Part shown: in pieces, positions 53,705 to 61,458 of the stretch
How positions within the stretch are numbered: position 1 is the stretch's first letter
Layout: each line of letters begins with the position of its first letter
Assembly: GCA_025354165.1 (NCBI GenBank)
Contig: JANXNI010000094.1
Span: 35,046 to 99,045 of the forward strand
Direction: 5' to 3'
Source: Burkholderiales bacterium
Lineage (GTDB): Bacteria > Pseudomonadota > Gammaproteobacteria > Burkholderiales > Casimicrobiaceae
Length of the DNA stretch: 64,000 nt
The notes under the pieces: model-generated
Told to the model about the DNA's origin: nothing
The model's input: the letters and a program-made list of their open reading frames with translations, nothing else
The model's database searches: none
Translations under genes and position numbers: made by a program

Positions 53705-54094
53705 TTACTTACGCTCCACAATTTCTACCGGCATCCCAGCCGCTTTCCAGGCGGTGAAGCCCTGCGTCATGTGCGCAACATTAGTAAGCCCCATGTCCTG
53801 AAACATCTTCGCTTCGAGCGCTGAGCGCCACGCCCCCGCGCAATACAGCACGAAGCGTTTGCCGCTTGCATAAACCGGCTTGTGATACTCGCAGGTCGGG
53901 TCGATCCAGAATTCGTTCATGCCGCGCGGCGAGTGCATCGCACCGGGGATTTTTCCTTCGCGCCACAGTTCGCGAACGTCGCGAATGTCGACGATCACCG
54001 TGTTCGGATCGTCCATCGCCGCGCGCATTTCGTCGAACGAGAGCGTCGTGATTTCACGCTCGGCGGCGGCGACGAGATCAAGGGCGCTACGCAT
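53705..54094 (-). CDS. rhodanese-like domain protein
   Basis: A 129-residue single-domain rhodanese from the ATG at 54094. The domain has VIVDIRDVRELWREGKIPGAMHSPRGMNEFWID and the active-site Cys in RFVLYCAGAWRSALEAKMFQDMGLTNVAHMTQGFTAWKAAG, near residue 96. The AGAWRS loop is of six-residue sulfurtransferase size. Such proteins carry persulfide sulfur; the physiological acceptor is unknown. It abuts the acyl-CoA dehydrogenase gene, and an intergenic repeat (copy F) separates it from the upstream SDR gene, so it may begin a new transcript. Confidence 0.85.
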   Translation of the reverse strand: MRSALDLVAAAEREITTLSFDEMRAAMDDPNTVIVDIRDVRELWREGKIPGAMHSPRGMNEFWIDPTCEYHKPVYASGKRFVLYCAGAWRSALEAKMFQDMGLTNVAHMTQGFTAWKAAGMPVEIVERK

Positions 54095-54117
54095 GATTCG
54101 GCGATTCACACGCAGCA

Positions 54118-54240
54118 AGCAACTTTAGCCTAAAACCGAGCCCACACGGGGGCAAGGAGGATAAATAAGCTAAAGTCGATTTCATACGATTTACTGCGTT
54201 AGCCCCCATGCGGCGGCGGTTTTATTGAAAAGCTGTTGCT
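54118..54240. repeat. intergenic inverted-end repeat family, copy F
   Basis: Left end AGCAACTTTAGCCTAAAACC and right end, on the other strand, AGCAACAGCTTTTCAATAAA then CCGCCGCCGCATGGGGGCTAA. The left partner of the G-run is CACACGGGGGCAA. The centre has AAAGTCGATTTCAT. It is the only copy within a same-strand gene run rather than between convergent genes or unrelated units. Confidence 0.7.
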
Positions 54241-54253
54241 TTCAAATGTGTCG

Positions 54254-54928
54254 TTACCAGGGAATCAAAGCCCCCGTGTTGTCGTAAAGTCCACCGTGCA
54301 AATCAGACGCTTTGTCGATGACGTGACGCATGCCGGCGACGCTCTCGGTGGGCGTTAGCGAGGCCTGCGGGCCACCCATGTCGGTCCGCACCCAGCCAGG
54401 ATGCAGCGCCAACACGCGCACGCCCTTTTTGCCAAGTTCCAGCGACGCTGCCTTCACCACCGCGTTTAGCGCAGCTTTGCTGGCACGATAAGCGATGCCC
54501 GAGTCGCTGCTCATCGTAGAAATTGAGCCCATGCGCGACGACATAAATACCATCGCACCGCGCGCTCTAGCAACGTTGTCCGAGAACGCGAGCGTCAAAC
54601 GCAGCGGCCCCAACACATTGGTGCGCATGACGAGATCAAAGTCCTCCGTCGGCATGTCGGTGAGACCGTCGCTGCGCGGACCATAAACGCCCGCGTTACA
54701 GATCATCACGTCGATGGAGTCGTCTTTCAGTTTCTCGGCGAGCGAATCAATGGAGGACGAGGTGCTGGTGTCCAGCGCCTCGATGCGCACACCGACGCGG
54801 CGAAGTTCGGCCGCCTCGGCCGGGCGGCGGCACGTGGCGATGACGTCATAGCCATCCGCCGCGTACTGTTTCGCAAATTCAAGCCCGAGGCCGCGATTGG
54901 CCCCGATGACAAGAACAGTTTTCGCCAT
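54254..54928 (-). CDS. short-chain dehydrogenase/reductase
   Basis: A 224-residue classical SDR of the C-factor-like group. The cofactor motif is VLVIGANRGLGLEFAKQYAADGYDVIATCRR with Arg after the second strand, favouring NADP. The catalytic pair is in GIAYRASKAALNAVVKAA (Tyr-x3-Lys), and MICNAGVYGPR is the conserved Asn-Ala-Gly. The substrate is unknown. It lies 19 bases downstream of the thiolase gene, and an intergenic repeat follows its stop. Confidence 0.87.
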   Translation of the reverse strand: MAKTVLVIGANRGLGLEFAKQYAADGYDVIATCRRPAEAAELRRVGVRIEALDTSTSSSIDSLAEKLKDDSIDVMICNAGVYGPRSDGLTDMPTEDFDLVMRTNVLGPLRLTLAFSDNVARARGAMVFMSSRMGSISTMSSDSGIAYRASKAALNAVVKAASLELGKKGVRVLALHPGWVRTDMGGPQASLTPTESVAGMRHVIDKASDLHGGLYDNTGALIPW

Positions 54929-54947
54929 TATTTTTTCTTGTTTCGCT

Positions 54948-56126
54948 TTAGATCATTTCAATGGCCATGGCGATCCCTTCGCCACCGCCAATGCACAACG
55001 CGGCGACGCCTTTTTTGCCGCCTGTTTTCTTGAGCGCGCCAATCAGCGTGACGATGATGCGAGCGCCGGACGCGCCAATCGGATGACCCAGCGCGCAAGC
55101 ACCACCGTGAATGTTCACTTTGTCATGCGGAATGCCAAATTCTTTCATCGCAGCCATCGTGACCGTCGCGAAGGCCTCATTGATTTCGAACAGATCAACG
55201 TCTTTTGCCGTCCAGCCTGTTTTCTTGAACACGTTGTTGATCGCGCCAACGGGGGCGGTGGTGAACCATTCCGGTTCCTGGCTGTGCTCGGCGTGAGCAA
55301 CGATTTTTGCAATCGGCGTCAGGCCAAGTTCTTTCGCTTTCGAAAGCTTCATCACGACCAATGCCGCTGCGCCATCGGAGATGGACGATGCATTCGCTGC
55401 CGTGATCGTGCCGTCTTTGACGAAGGCAGGCTTCAGGCCGGGAATCTTGTCGAGCTTGGCTTTCGGTGGCTGCTCATCGGTATCAATCACGGTGTCGCCA
55501 GCGCGACCCTTTACGGTGACCGGAGCCACTTCCCACTTGAACGCGCCGCTCGCGGTGGCCGCTTTGGCGCGCTCGGTCGACGCAATCGCAAACGCATCTT
55601 GCGCTTCGCGCGTGAATTCATATTTCTTGACGCAATTTTCAGCGTGTACGCCCATGGCCTTTTGGTCATACGCATCTTCGAGGCCGTCAGTCGCCATATG
55701 GTCCTGCATCTGCACAGCGCCGTAGCGATAGCCTGCGCGGGATTTCGGCAACATATGCGGCGCATTGGTCATGGATTCCATACCGCCCGCGACCACGATT
55801 TCGCGCGTACCGGCCATGATTTCGTCATGCGCAAGCTGTGTGGCTTTCATGCCGGAGCCGCACATTTTCGTGAGCGTCACGGCGGCGGCGCCTTTGGGCA
55901 GACCCGCCTTCAACGTCGCCTGACGCGCAGGGGCCTGGCCCTGACCGGCGATCAGGCAATTGCCCATGATCACTTCTTCAATTTGTTCAGGCTTCAGCCC
56001 GGCGCGCTCGACAGCGGCCTTGATTGCAACTGCGCCCAGATCGGAGGCAGACAGTGACGCGAAGTCGCCCATCATTCCGCCCATGGGCGTACGCACTGCA
56101 CTAACGATGACTACGGGATCCGACAT
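54948..56126 (-). CDS. acetyl-CoA C-acetyltransferase (thiolase)
   Basis: A 392-residue biosynthetic-type thiolase from the ATG at 56126; the frame runs to 56213 without homology. The nucleophilic Cys is in LTKMCGSGMKATQLAHD near residue 90, the His in GGACALGHPIGASGARI and the second Cys in GVAALCIGGGEGIAMAIE. It interconverts acetoacetyl-CoA and two acetyl-CoA. In this run it would complete the use of acetoacetate formed by HMG-CoA lyase once that is activated to the CoA ester. The activating enzyme is not present in the window. Confidence 0.92.
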   Translation of the reverse strand: MSDPVVIVSAVRTPMGGMMGDFASLSASDLGAVAIKAAVERAGLKPEQIEEVIMGNCLIAGQGQAPARQATLKAGLPKGAAAVTLTKMCGSGMKATQLAHDEIMAGTREIVVAGGMESMTNAPHMLPKSRAGYRYGAVQMQDHMATDGLEDAYDQKAMGVHAENCVKKYEFTREAQDAFAIASTERAKAATASGAFKWEVAPVTVKGRAGDTVIDTDEQPPKAKLDKIPGLKPAFVKDGTITAANASSISDGAAALVVMKLSKAKELGLTPIAKIVAHAEHSQEPEWFTTAPVGAINNVFKKTGWTAKDVDLFEINEAFATVTMAAMKEFGIPHDKVNIHGGACALGHPIGASGARIIVTLIGALKKTGGKKGVAALCIGGGEGIAMAIEMI

Positions 56127-56169
56127 GATGTTCTCTCCAGAAATTTTTTGAGTGTGGGTAACGGTTAGC

Positions 56170-56499
56170 CTAGTTGGGGCGGCGGGCGATCCACATACTC
56201 CATTGTGACGCAAATGCGCCGATGACGCCGCCCAGTACCGCAGCCAGGGTAATGCCTGCGAGGGACAGCCGTGTGGCGCTCATGGCGATAGCCAGAGCAG
56301 CCGCTCCTATCAATATTTGCAGAAATAGCTTTCCCTTTGCTGACCAGGGCTGGTTTTGTAGGGCGATAGCCATACCAAACCACGCCAAAGCCACGCCCAA
56401 CCAGATCAACAGACGACCGGGCATCGGCATCGCGGCATAAGCCAGCATGCCTGAAATCATCAGAAAAAAGCCGAGCAGCATCCAGTGATTTCGCGTCAT
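56170..56499 (-). CDS. small membrane protein, unknown function
   Basis: A 109-residue hydrophobic protein from the ATG at 56499, just after the carbonic anhydrase stop. About four hydrophobic segments are visible (HWMLLGFFLMISGMLAYAAM, LLIWLGVALAWFGMAIAL, LFLQILIGAAALAIAMSA, LAGITLAAVLGGVIGAFAS), with a short basic tail. No family recognised. It lies between the carbonic anhydrase and thiolase genes; an association with either, for instance CO2 or bicarbonate movement, would be speculation. Confidence 0.65.
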   Translation of the reverse strand: MTRNHWMLLGFFLMISGMLAYAAMPMPGRLLIWLGVALAWFGMAIALQNQPWSAKGKLFLQILIGAAALAIAMSATRLSLAGITLAAVLGGVIGAFASQWSMWIARRPN

Positions 56500-56509
56500 T
56501 GCCAGCTTC

Positions 56510-57187
56510 TCACGCCTCAAGGCCTTCACCGGCCCGCTTTTCAATCGCCGCGAAGGCTTTGGCGGCAACCTCACGAACGCTGTCAGGGTGAGTCAAATCA
56601 ATGTCCAGGTTACGCAGCAAGCCATCCTCAAGCCCATACACGCACCCGTGCACCGCCAGAGACTGGCCGCGCGACCAGGCGTCGCGAACCACCGTGGTGC
56701 GAGCCACGTTCACAGCCTGCACGGCGACGTGCAACTCGCACAATTTGCGCAGTTTGCTGTCGCGATCAGGCAGCGCGTCGATGCTCGGGCGATGCCGCTC
56801 AAGCGTGTCACGAACATGCTGAAGCCAATTGTCGGAAACGCCCAGCCGCTCGCCGTCAAACGCCGCTGCGATGCCGCTGCAACCATAGTGACCGACGAGC
56901 AACACCTGCTTCACCTTCAAAATTTCTATCGCGAAGTGCAATACCGACAGGCAATTCAGATCGGTATGTGTCACGACGTTAGCAACGTTTCGATGCACAA
57001 AAACTTCACCGGGCGGCAACCCAATAATCTGGTTCGCCGGCACCCGCGAATCCGAACAGCCAATCCATAAATATTGGGGCGCCTGCTGATGCTTCAATCG
57101 CTCAAAAAATTGCGCGTCGTCCGCGAGCACTGAGGCGACCCAGGCGCGGTTGTTGGCAAATAATCGTTCGAGATTGGCTTTAGGCAT
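56510..57187 (-). CDS. can: beta-class carbonic anhydrase
   Basis: Zinc enzyme interconverting CO2 and bicarbonate. The 225-residue protein has the zinc ligands and catalytic dyad of the Can type: IGCSDSRVPANQIIGLPPGEVFVHRNVANVV near residues 41-72 and LVGHYGCSGIAAAF near residue 100. It is encoded between liuA and the thiolase in the leucine run, where bicarbonate is a substrate of methylcrotonyl-CoA carboxylase. This suggests a supply role, but a general housekeeping function is equally possible. Confidence 0.93.
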   Translation of the reverse strand: MPKANLERLFANNRAWVASVLADDAQFFERLKHQQAPQYLWIGCSDSRVPANQIIGLPPGEVFVHRNVANVVTHTDLNCLSVLHFAIEILKVKQVLLVGHYGCSGIAAAFDGERLGVSDNWLQHVRDTLERHRPSIDALPDRDSKLRKLCELHVAVQAVNVARTTVVRDAWSRGQSLAVHGCVYGLEDGLLRNLDIDLTHPDSVREVAAKAFAAIEKRAGEGLEA

Positions 57188-57218
57188 GGGCTTGCTCAGT
57201 TTCGTCTCAGTCGCGTGT

Positions 57219-58382
57219 TCACTTCGTTTCGTTGTAAAGCTCGCGCCCGATCAACATGCGGCGCACTTCGCTCGTTCCCGCGCCAATTTCGTAGAGTTTG
57301 GCGTCGCGCCAGATGCGGCCGGTAGGATAGTCGTTAATGTAGCCGTTACCGCCCAGCGCCTGAATCGCTTCGCCCGCCATCCAGGTCGCTTTTTCGGCGC
57401 AGTACAGAATCACCGCAGCCGCGTCCTTGCGTGTGACTTGGCCGCGATCACACGCCTGCGCGACGGCGTAAAGGTAGGAGCGACCAGCAGAATAGGTCGC
57501 GTACATGTCGGCCAACTTGCCCTGCATGAGCTGAAATTCGCCGATGGACTGGCCAAATTGCTTTCGTTCGTGAACGTAAGGCAATACCGCATCTAGGCAC
57601 GCCGCCATCAGGCCGACCGAACCGCCCGCCAGCACCGCGCGCTCGTAATCGAGTCCGCTCATAAGCACTTTGACGCCCTGACCGACTTCACGCATCACGT
57701 TTTCGACCGGCACTTCGCAATCCTGAAACACCAGTTCGCAGGTGTTTGAGCCACGCATGCCCAGTTTGTCGAGCTTTTGCGCGGTTGAGAAGCCCTTCAT
57801 GCTTTTTTCGATGATGAATACCGTGATGCCACGCGAGCCGAGGCTCAAGTCAGTTTTGGCGTAAACGACCAGCGTGTCTGCGTCGGGGCCATTGGTGATC
57901 CACATCTTGTTGCCGTTCAGCACATAGTGATCGCCCTTGAGATCGGCGCGCAGCTTCATGCTGACGACGTCCGAGCCCGAACCCGGTTCGCTCATCGCGA
58001 GCGCACCGACGTGTTCACCCGAAACAAGTTTCGGCAGGTATTTTTTCTTCTGCGCGTCGCTGCCGTTCAACTTGAGCTGATTCACACAAAGGTTCGAGTG
58101 CGCGCCGTACGAAAGACCTACCGCGCCGCTGGCACGACTGATTTCCTCCATCGCCACCACATGCGCCACATAGCCCATGCCCGCGCCGCCATATTCCTCG
58201 GGCACCGTGATGCCGAGGATGCCGAGGTCACCCATCTTTTTCCACAAATCCATGGGGAACTGATTGCTGCGGTCAATCTCGGCAGCGCGCGGCGCAATCT
58301 CATTCGCCGCGAACGCAGCGATTGAATCGCGCAACATCTCAATGTCTTCGCCAAGATCGAATTTGAGTTGGGGAAATTGCAT
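57219..58382 (-). CDS. liuA: isovaleryl-CoA dehydrogenase
   Basis: Oxidises isovaleryl-CoA to 3-methylcrotonyl-CoA. The 387-residue protein from the ATG at 58382 has [20 protein letters not shown] and [19 protein letters not shown]. Its catalytic Glu is in the IVD-specific position, [24 protein letters not shown], while the usual C-terminal Glu site reads [19 protein letters not shown] with Gly/Ala instead. This shift is diagnostic for isovaleryl-CoA dehydrogenase. It is separated from the upstream thioesterase gene by 82 bases holding an inverted pair of REP-like units. Confidence 0.94.
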   Translation of the reverse strand: MQFPQLKFDLGEDIEMLRDSIAAFAANEIAPRAAEIDRSNQFPMDLWKKMGDLGILGITVPEEYGGAGMGYVAHVVAMEEISRASGAVGLSYGAHSNLCVNQLKLNGSDAQKKKYLPKLVSGEHVGALAMSEPGSGSDVVSMKLRADLKGDHYVLNGNKMWITNGPDADTLVVYAKTDLSLGSRGITVFIIEKSMKGFSTAQKLDKLGMRGSNTCELVFQDCEVPVENVMREVGQGVKVLMSGLDYERAVLAGGSVGLMAACLDAVLPYVHERKQFGQSIGEFQLMQGKLADMYATYSAGRSYLYAVAQACDRGQVTRKDAAAVILYCAEKATWMAGEAIQALGGNGYINDYPTGRIWRDAKLYEIGAGTSEVRRMLIGRELYNETK

Positions 58383-58391
58383 AGTGGCCTC

Positions 58392-58461
58392 CTGTAGGAG
58401 CGGCTCGCCGCGACCAATCTTCACTGGAAGTGCGAAGGTCGCGGCAAGCCGCTCCTACAAG
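58392..58461. repeat. inverted pair of REP-like units
   Basis: TGTAGGAGCGGCTCGCCGCG... (58392-58415) and its inverse ...CGCGGCAAGCCGCTCCTACA (58437-58461) form a REPIN-like pair with about 21 bases between. Each unit also has an internal GCGGC/GCCGC hairpin. A further unit begins at 63950. Units of this sequence type are widespread in proteobacterial genomes. Lying between two co-directional genes it may modulate mRNA stability. Confidence 0.8.
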
Positions 58462-58464
58462 GGA

Positions 58465-58890
58465 CTATTTAGCCGGAATCGAAATCAACGTCTGTTGCAT
58501 CAGCGCACAGAGCGTTTCTTTGCCGCCTTCCGTTACAAAAACTTTGCCTTGAGTAATCGTTAACGTTCGGCCGGATTTGATAATTTCACCGCGAGCGCGT
58601 AATTTTTCGCCGTCGGCGGGGGCGAGCAGGTTCAGCTTGAACTCAACGGTCAATACGTTGCTGCCCGGCGGCATTAACGTCGCTCCGGCGCAACCGCCTG
58701 CCGTGTCCACCAGCGTACCAATGATGCCGGCATGAAAATAACCGTTCTGCTGCGAAAGCTCGGGTTTGAATTCGACTTCGAACTCAGCGATACCTTCATC
58801 CACCTCAGTCAACCGCGCCCCAATCAATTTCATCGCACCTTGCGAATTGAAGATCGAGAGGATGTCAGCGGTTTTTTGTGCGGTCAGCAT
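58465..58890 (-). CDS. PaaI-family hotdog-fold thioesterase
   Basis: A 141-residue acyl-CoA thioesterase of the PaaI type. The hotdog core has SQQNGYFHAGIIGTLVDTAGGCAGATLMPPG with the catalytic HxGxxxxxxD motif, then VLTVEFKLNLLAPADGEKLRARGEIIKSGRTLTITQGKV. It likely hydrolyses stalled CoA intermediates to free CoA. It is the first gene after the LiuR operator. The predicted -10 element ends only eight bases before its ATG, so the transcript would start at or next to the ATG. An internal Met at residue 20 preceded by AAGG is a possible alternative start. Confidence 0.85.
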   Translation of the reverse strand: MLTAQKTADILSIFNSQGAMKLIGARLTEVDEGIAEFEVEFKPELSQQNGYFHAGIIGTLVDTAGGCAGATLMPPGSNVLTVEFKLNLLAPADGEKLRARGEIIKSGRTLTITQGKVFVTEGGKETLCALMQQTLISIPAK

Positions 58891-58898
58891 AGCCCGTA

Positions 58899-58929
58899 AT
58901 TCTAAGGCTAAAGTTGACGTTTACGTCAA
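58899..58929 (-). promoter_or_regulatory. MerR-style promoter of the leucine operon
   Basis: Minus-strand -35 TTGACG (58929-58924) and -10 TAGAAT (58904-58899) are separated by 19 bases, the long spacer typical of promoters activated by MerR-family proteins. The -10 ends eight bases before the thioesterase ATG. Confidence 0.6.
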
Positions 58930-58930
58930 C
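58913..58930. promoter_or_regulatory. LiuR operator
   Basis: GTTGACGTTTACGTCAAC is an 18-base perfect arms palindrome (GTTGACG, centre TTTA, CGTCAAC) of the kind described for the MerR-family regulator LiuR. It overlaps the -35 and half of the spacer of the promoter above, 45 bases from the 3' end of the liuR gene. Confidence 0.75.
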
Positions 58931-58974
58931 GTAAGGGTTTTCCTGTTCGAGCTGACGATGGTTACAAGATCAAA

Positions 58975-59409
58975 CTATTTAGCCGAGTTTTTGAGCCGTT
59001 TGCGGCAGTCGCGCTCAATGGCCGAGATTTCTTCCAGCACCACGTCAATATCTTCGCGCTGCTGCTCCAGCAACACTCGTCGCGCTGCCAGCACCTCAAG
59101 AAATTTCACGAGCTGTGGTCGCTCGTTGTGATCCGCGTCGTAGAGATCGAGGATGCCTGAAATGTCCGCCAGGCTCATGCCGAGCCGCTTACCGCGCAAT
59201 ACCAGCTTGAGGCGCACGCGCTCGCGCTGGCTATAAATGCGCCGCGTCCCCCGCCGCTCCGGCGACAGCAAACCCTGATCTTCATAAAAACGAATCGCGC
59301 GTGTGGTCAGCGCGAATTCATCGGCCAGATCGGTGATGGTGAAAGATTCGCGGCGCGGCGCAGACGTTGCGGCTTTGGTCATGGCAGAAGCGGAAGAAGG
59401 CGATGGCAT
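58975..59409 (-). CDS. liuR: MerR-family transcriptional regulator LiuR
   Basis: Regulator of leucine/isovalerate degradation genes. The 144-residue protein has the MerR DNA-binding domain FTITDLADEFALTTRAIRFYEDQGLLSPERRGTRRIYSQRERVRLKLVLRGKRLGMSLADI (residues 23-82), followed by a dimerisation helix with no effector domain, as in LiuR/SoxR-like short members. The start may be 59409 or the internal ATG at 59382; neither has a clear ribosome-binding site. It is the gene immediately upstream of the operator and the leucine operon, on the same strand. Confidence 0.9.
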   Translation of the reverse strand: MPSPSSASAMTKAATSAPRRESFTITDLADEFALTTRAIRFYEDQGLLSPERRGTRRIYSQRERVRLKLVLRGKRLGMSLADISGILDLYDADHNERPQLVKFLEVLAARRVLLEQQREDIDVVLEEISAIERDCRKRLKNSAK

Positions 59410-59528
59410 GTCGTGAGTTTAGCTTTGCATTAACCACGCAAGCATCACAACCGTCAACCCCACCGCCACCACAACCGCCGTCATTCTCGCCCCGTACACA
59501 AGCAATGCCCAGACAACTATTCCGACGG

Positions 59529-59598
59529 GCGGGAATCCAGATAGGCACGCCTATTTGCTCTTCGATGATCGCAGCTCAGGCACCTTCTGGATTCCCGC
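59529..59598. repeat. dispersed GGAATCCAG inverted repeat
   Basis: GCGGGAATCCAG (59529-59540) is inverted at CTGGATTCCCGC (59587-59598), followed by GCGTCGCGAGAATGACG. This is the widespread short intergenic repeat type around CTCGCGA/GGAATCCAG. A related CGTCATCCTCGGCGAAAGCC block lies at 60991. It falls in the 226-base gap between liuR and the sulfatase gene, otherwise empty. Confidence 0.65.
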
Positions 59599-59635
59599 TC
59601 CTGCGTCGCGAGAATGACGCCAAAAAGGTGGAAAC

Positions 59636-60955
59636 CTAAAAAGTGGCTCTTGGCAGTTCCGCTTCGGTAAACACCAGATGCACCTGCGCATCCGCCGGAA
59701 TGCCGGGCATGGTTGCAGCCCAAGCGTGCCACTCCGCGCGCATCGTTTCCAGTCGAACCGGTTCGCGCTTTGCCAGATTCGCCCGCTCACGAGGATCGGT
59801 ATCCACATCGAACAAATACTCGTGCGAATCGATGGCGAGGTATTTCCAGCGACCATCACGCATGGCGGCCTGCTTGCGATGATTCATGCGCCAGTAGAAC
59901 TTGCGCGGTGGATTGCGTGTCGCGTCGGCGAGCACGGGAGCCATATCGACGCCATCTAGCGGCGCCGCGGCATCGTCCGCCACGCCCGCCGCCGCAAGCA
60001 TCGTCGCAGTCCAGTCCATCGTCAGATTGGGCGTCGCGGAAACGCCTCCCGCCTCGATGCGCGCGGGCCAGCGCGCCACCAGCGGCACGCGCAAACCACC
60101 TTCCAGCAAATCCATCTTGCCGCCGACAAACGGCCAGTTTTTCGAGTAGCGCTCACCGCCGTTGTCACTCGTGAAAATCACCAGCGTGTTGTCCGCAAGG
60201 CCCTTTGCCTCAAGCGCCGCCATCATGCGCCCAATGCCTTCATCCATGTGATGAATCATGCGCCAGTATGTGTCGAGCGAACCACCGTCGACGTGACTGA
60301 TTTTTGGGCTGATGCGCAGCGCCTCTTCACGATCATCGCGCGTCTCCCACGGCCAGTGCGGCGCGGTGTAGTGAACGGAGAGCAAAAACGGCTTGTCCGC
60401 CGATTGCTCATCAATCCACTTCACCGCGCGGTCACTCACCATGTCGGTGAAATAGCCGTCCTCATGAATCTCGGTTTCGTTCTCCCACAGGTCGTGATTG
60501 CCCCGCGAATCCATGTGCGTGAAGTAATCGACCGCACCTGCGGTCGCACCGAAAAAATAGTCGTAACCGCTCTGTCGTGGGCCGAAGGTTGGGCCATGAC
60601 CTAAGTGCCACTTGCCGGTTAGCGCGGTGCGATAACCAGAGTCACGCAGACGGCTGGCGAGCGTTAGCACGTCCGGTGGCAAACCAAGCACCGAGCTGCC
60701 ACGCGCGTTCCCGCCCATGGGTTCTTCCGCTGCGCCACGAAAACGGTATTGATATCGCCCCGTCATGAGCGCGAAACGTGTGGGCGAACAGACGGGTGAA
60801 TTTGCCATCGCGTGCGTGAAGCGCATGCCCTCTTTCGCCATGCGATCAATGTTCGGCGACACGTCGAACGATGCGCCTGCACCGCCGTAACAGCCGAGAT
60901 CGGCAGAGCCTAGGTCGTCGGCAAGGATGAAGATGAAATTGGGGCGAGAGTTCAT
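59636..60955 (-). CDS. sulfatase (arylsulfatase family)
   Basis: A 439-residue sulfatase that hydrolyses sulfate esters. The N-terminus PNFIFILADDLGSADLGCYGG holds the metal-binding Asp pair. The formylglycine site is SPVCSPTRFALMTGRYQ (C-x-P-x-R, Cys type, near residue 56). TALTGKWHLGHGP, a Lys-Trp-His motif, and IFTSDNGGE complete the active site. No signal peptide is visible, so it appears cytoplasmic unless exported otherwise. A formylglycine-generating enzyme is not in the window. It stands alone, bounded by repeats on both sides. Confidence 0.9.
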   Translation of the reverse strand: MNSRPNFIFILADDLGSADLGCYGGAGASFDVSPNIDRMAKEGMRFTHAMANSPVCSPTRFALMTGRYQYRFRGAAEEPMGGNARGSSVLGLPPDVLTLASRLRDSGYRTALTGKWHLGHGPTFGPRQSGYDYFFGATAGAVDYFTHMDSRGNHDLWENETEIHEDGYFTDMVSDRAVKWIDEQSADKPFLLSVHYTAPHWPWETRDDREEALRISPKISHVDGGSLDTYWRMIHHMDEGIGRMMAALEAKGLADNTLVIFTSDNGGERYSKNWPFVGGKMDLLEGGLRVPLVARWPARIEAGGVSATPNLTMDWTATMLAAAGVADDAAAPLDGVDMAPVLADATRNPPRKFYWRMNHRKQAAMRDGRWKYLAIDSHEYLFDVDTDPRERANLAKREPVRLETMRAEWHAWAATMPGIPADAQVHLVFTEAELPRATF

Positions 60956-60980
60956 GGGGAAAGCTTACCGCAGTCCCGTA

Positions 60981-61329
60981 CCCCAACCGCCGTCATCCTC
61001 GGCGAAAGCCGGGGATCCAGTTCGTAAAACCACGCGAAGCGCAAATCAACCGTTCGCCCTGAGCTTGTCGAAGGGTCTGATAAAGGGGAGAGTGCTCGTG
61101 CGCCACCAGCGCGCTCTGTCGCCGCGCGGGGCGACCTACTTTCTGGCATTGCCCAGAAAGTAGGCAAAGAGGCTAGCCCCTGCACCCCGCTTCATCCTCC
61201 GGTGCTCGCAACGGGCGGGATGCGTCGAACGGCACACGAAAGCTTCGCTGACGCTACGCACAGTGTGTGCCGACGACGCATCTACGACCGCCCGTTACTC
61301 CGCTCCTCGGCGCGGGCTGAAGGGGCGTT
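60981..61329. repeat. left arm of a ~350 bp inverted repeat around the DUF3800 gene
   Basis: From outside inwards this arm reads CCCCAACCGCCGTCATCCTC ... GATCCAGTTCGTAA ... CCAGCGCGCTCT ... GCCCCTGCACCCCGCTTC ... and ends GCGGGCTGAAGGGGCGTT. The same order occurs inverted at 62481-62834. The inner 125 bases (from CCGGTGCTCGCAACGGGCGG to the end) are nearly identical; the outer part is more divergent. A perfect hairpin, CCTACTTTCTGG/CCAGAAAGTAGG, lies at 61135-61164, and GTTCGCCCTGAGCTTGTCG, a common dispersed repeat, at 61052-61070. Confidence 0.88.
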
Positions 61330-61458
61330 AGAACAAGCTCACCAAAGCATAAAGTGGCTATCACTGCCGAAGTGCCTTACCAGTCTGTTTGCAAGCCAGC
61401 GCAACTCGCCTGTGGATAAGTCGTTCGACGCCCCGAGAATCGCCGCTAAACTATCTAA

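Noticed and set aside
59410..59635. A small gene between liuR and the sulfatase.
   Set aside because: Open frames here are Gly/Pro/Cys-rich and coincide with dispersed repeats; no start signals or families were seen.
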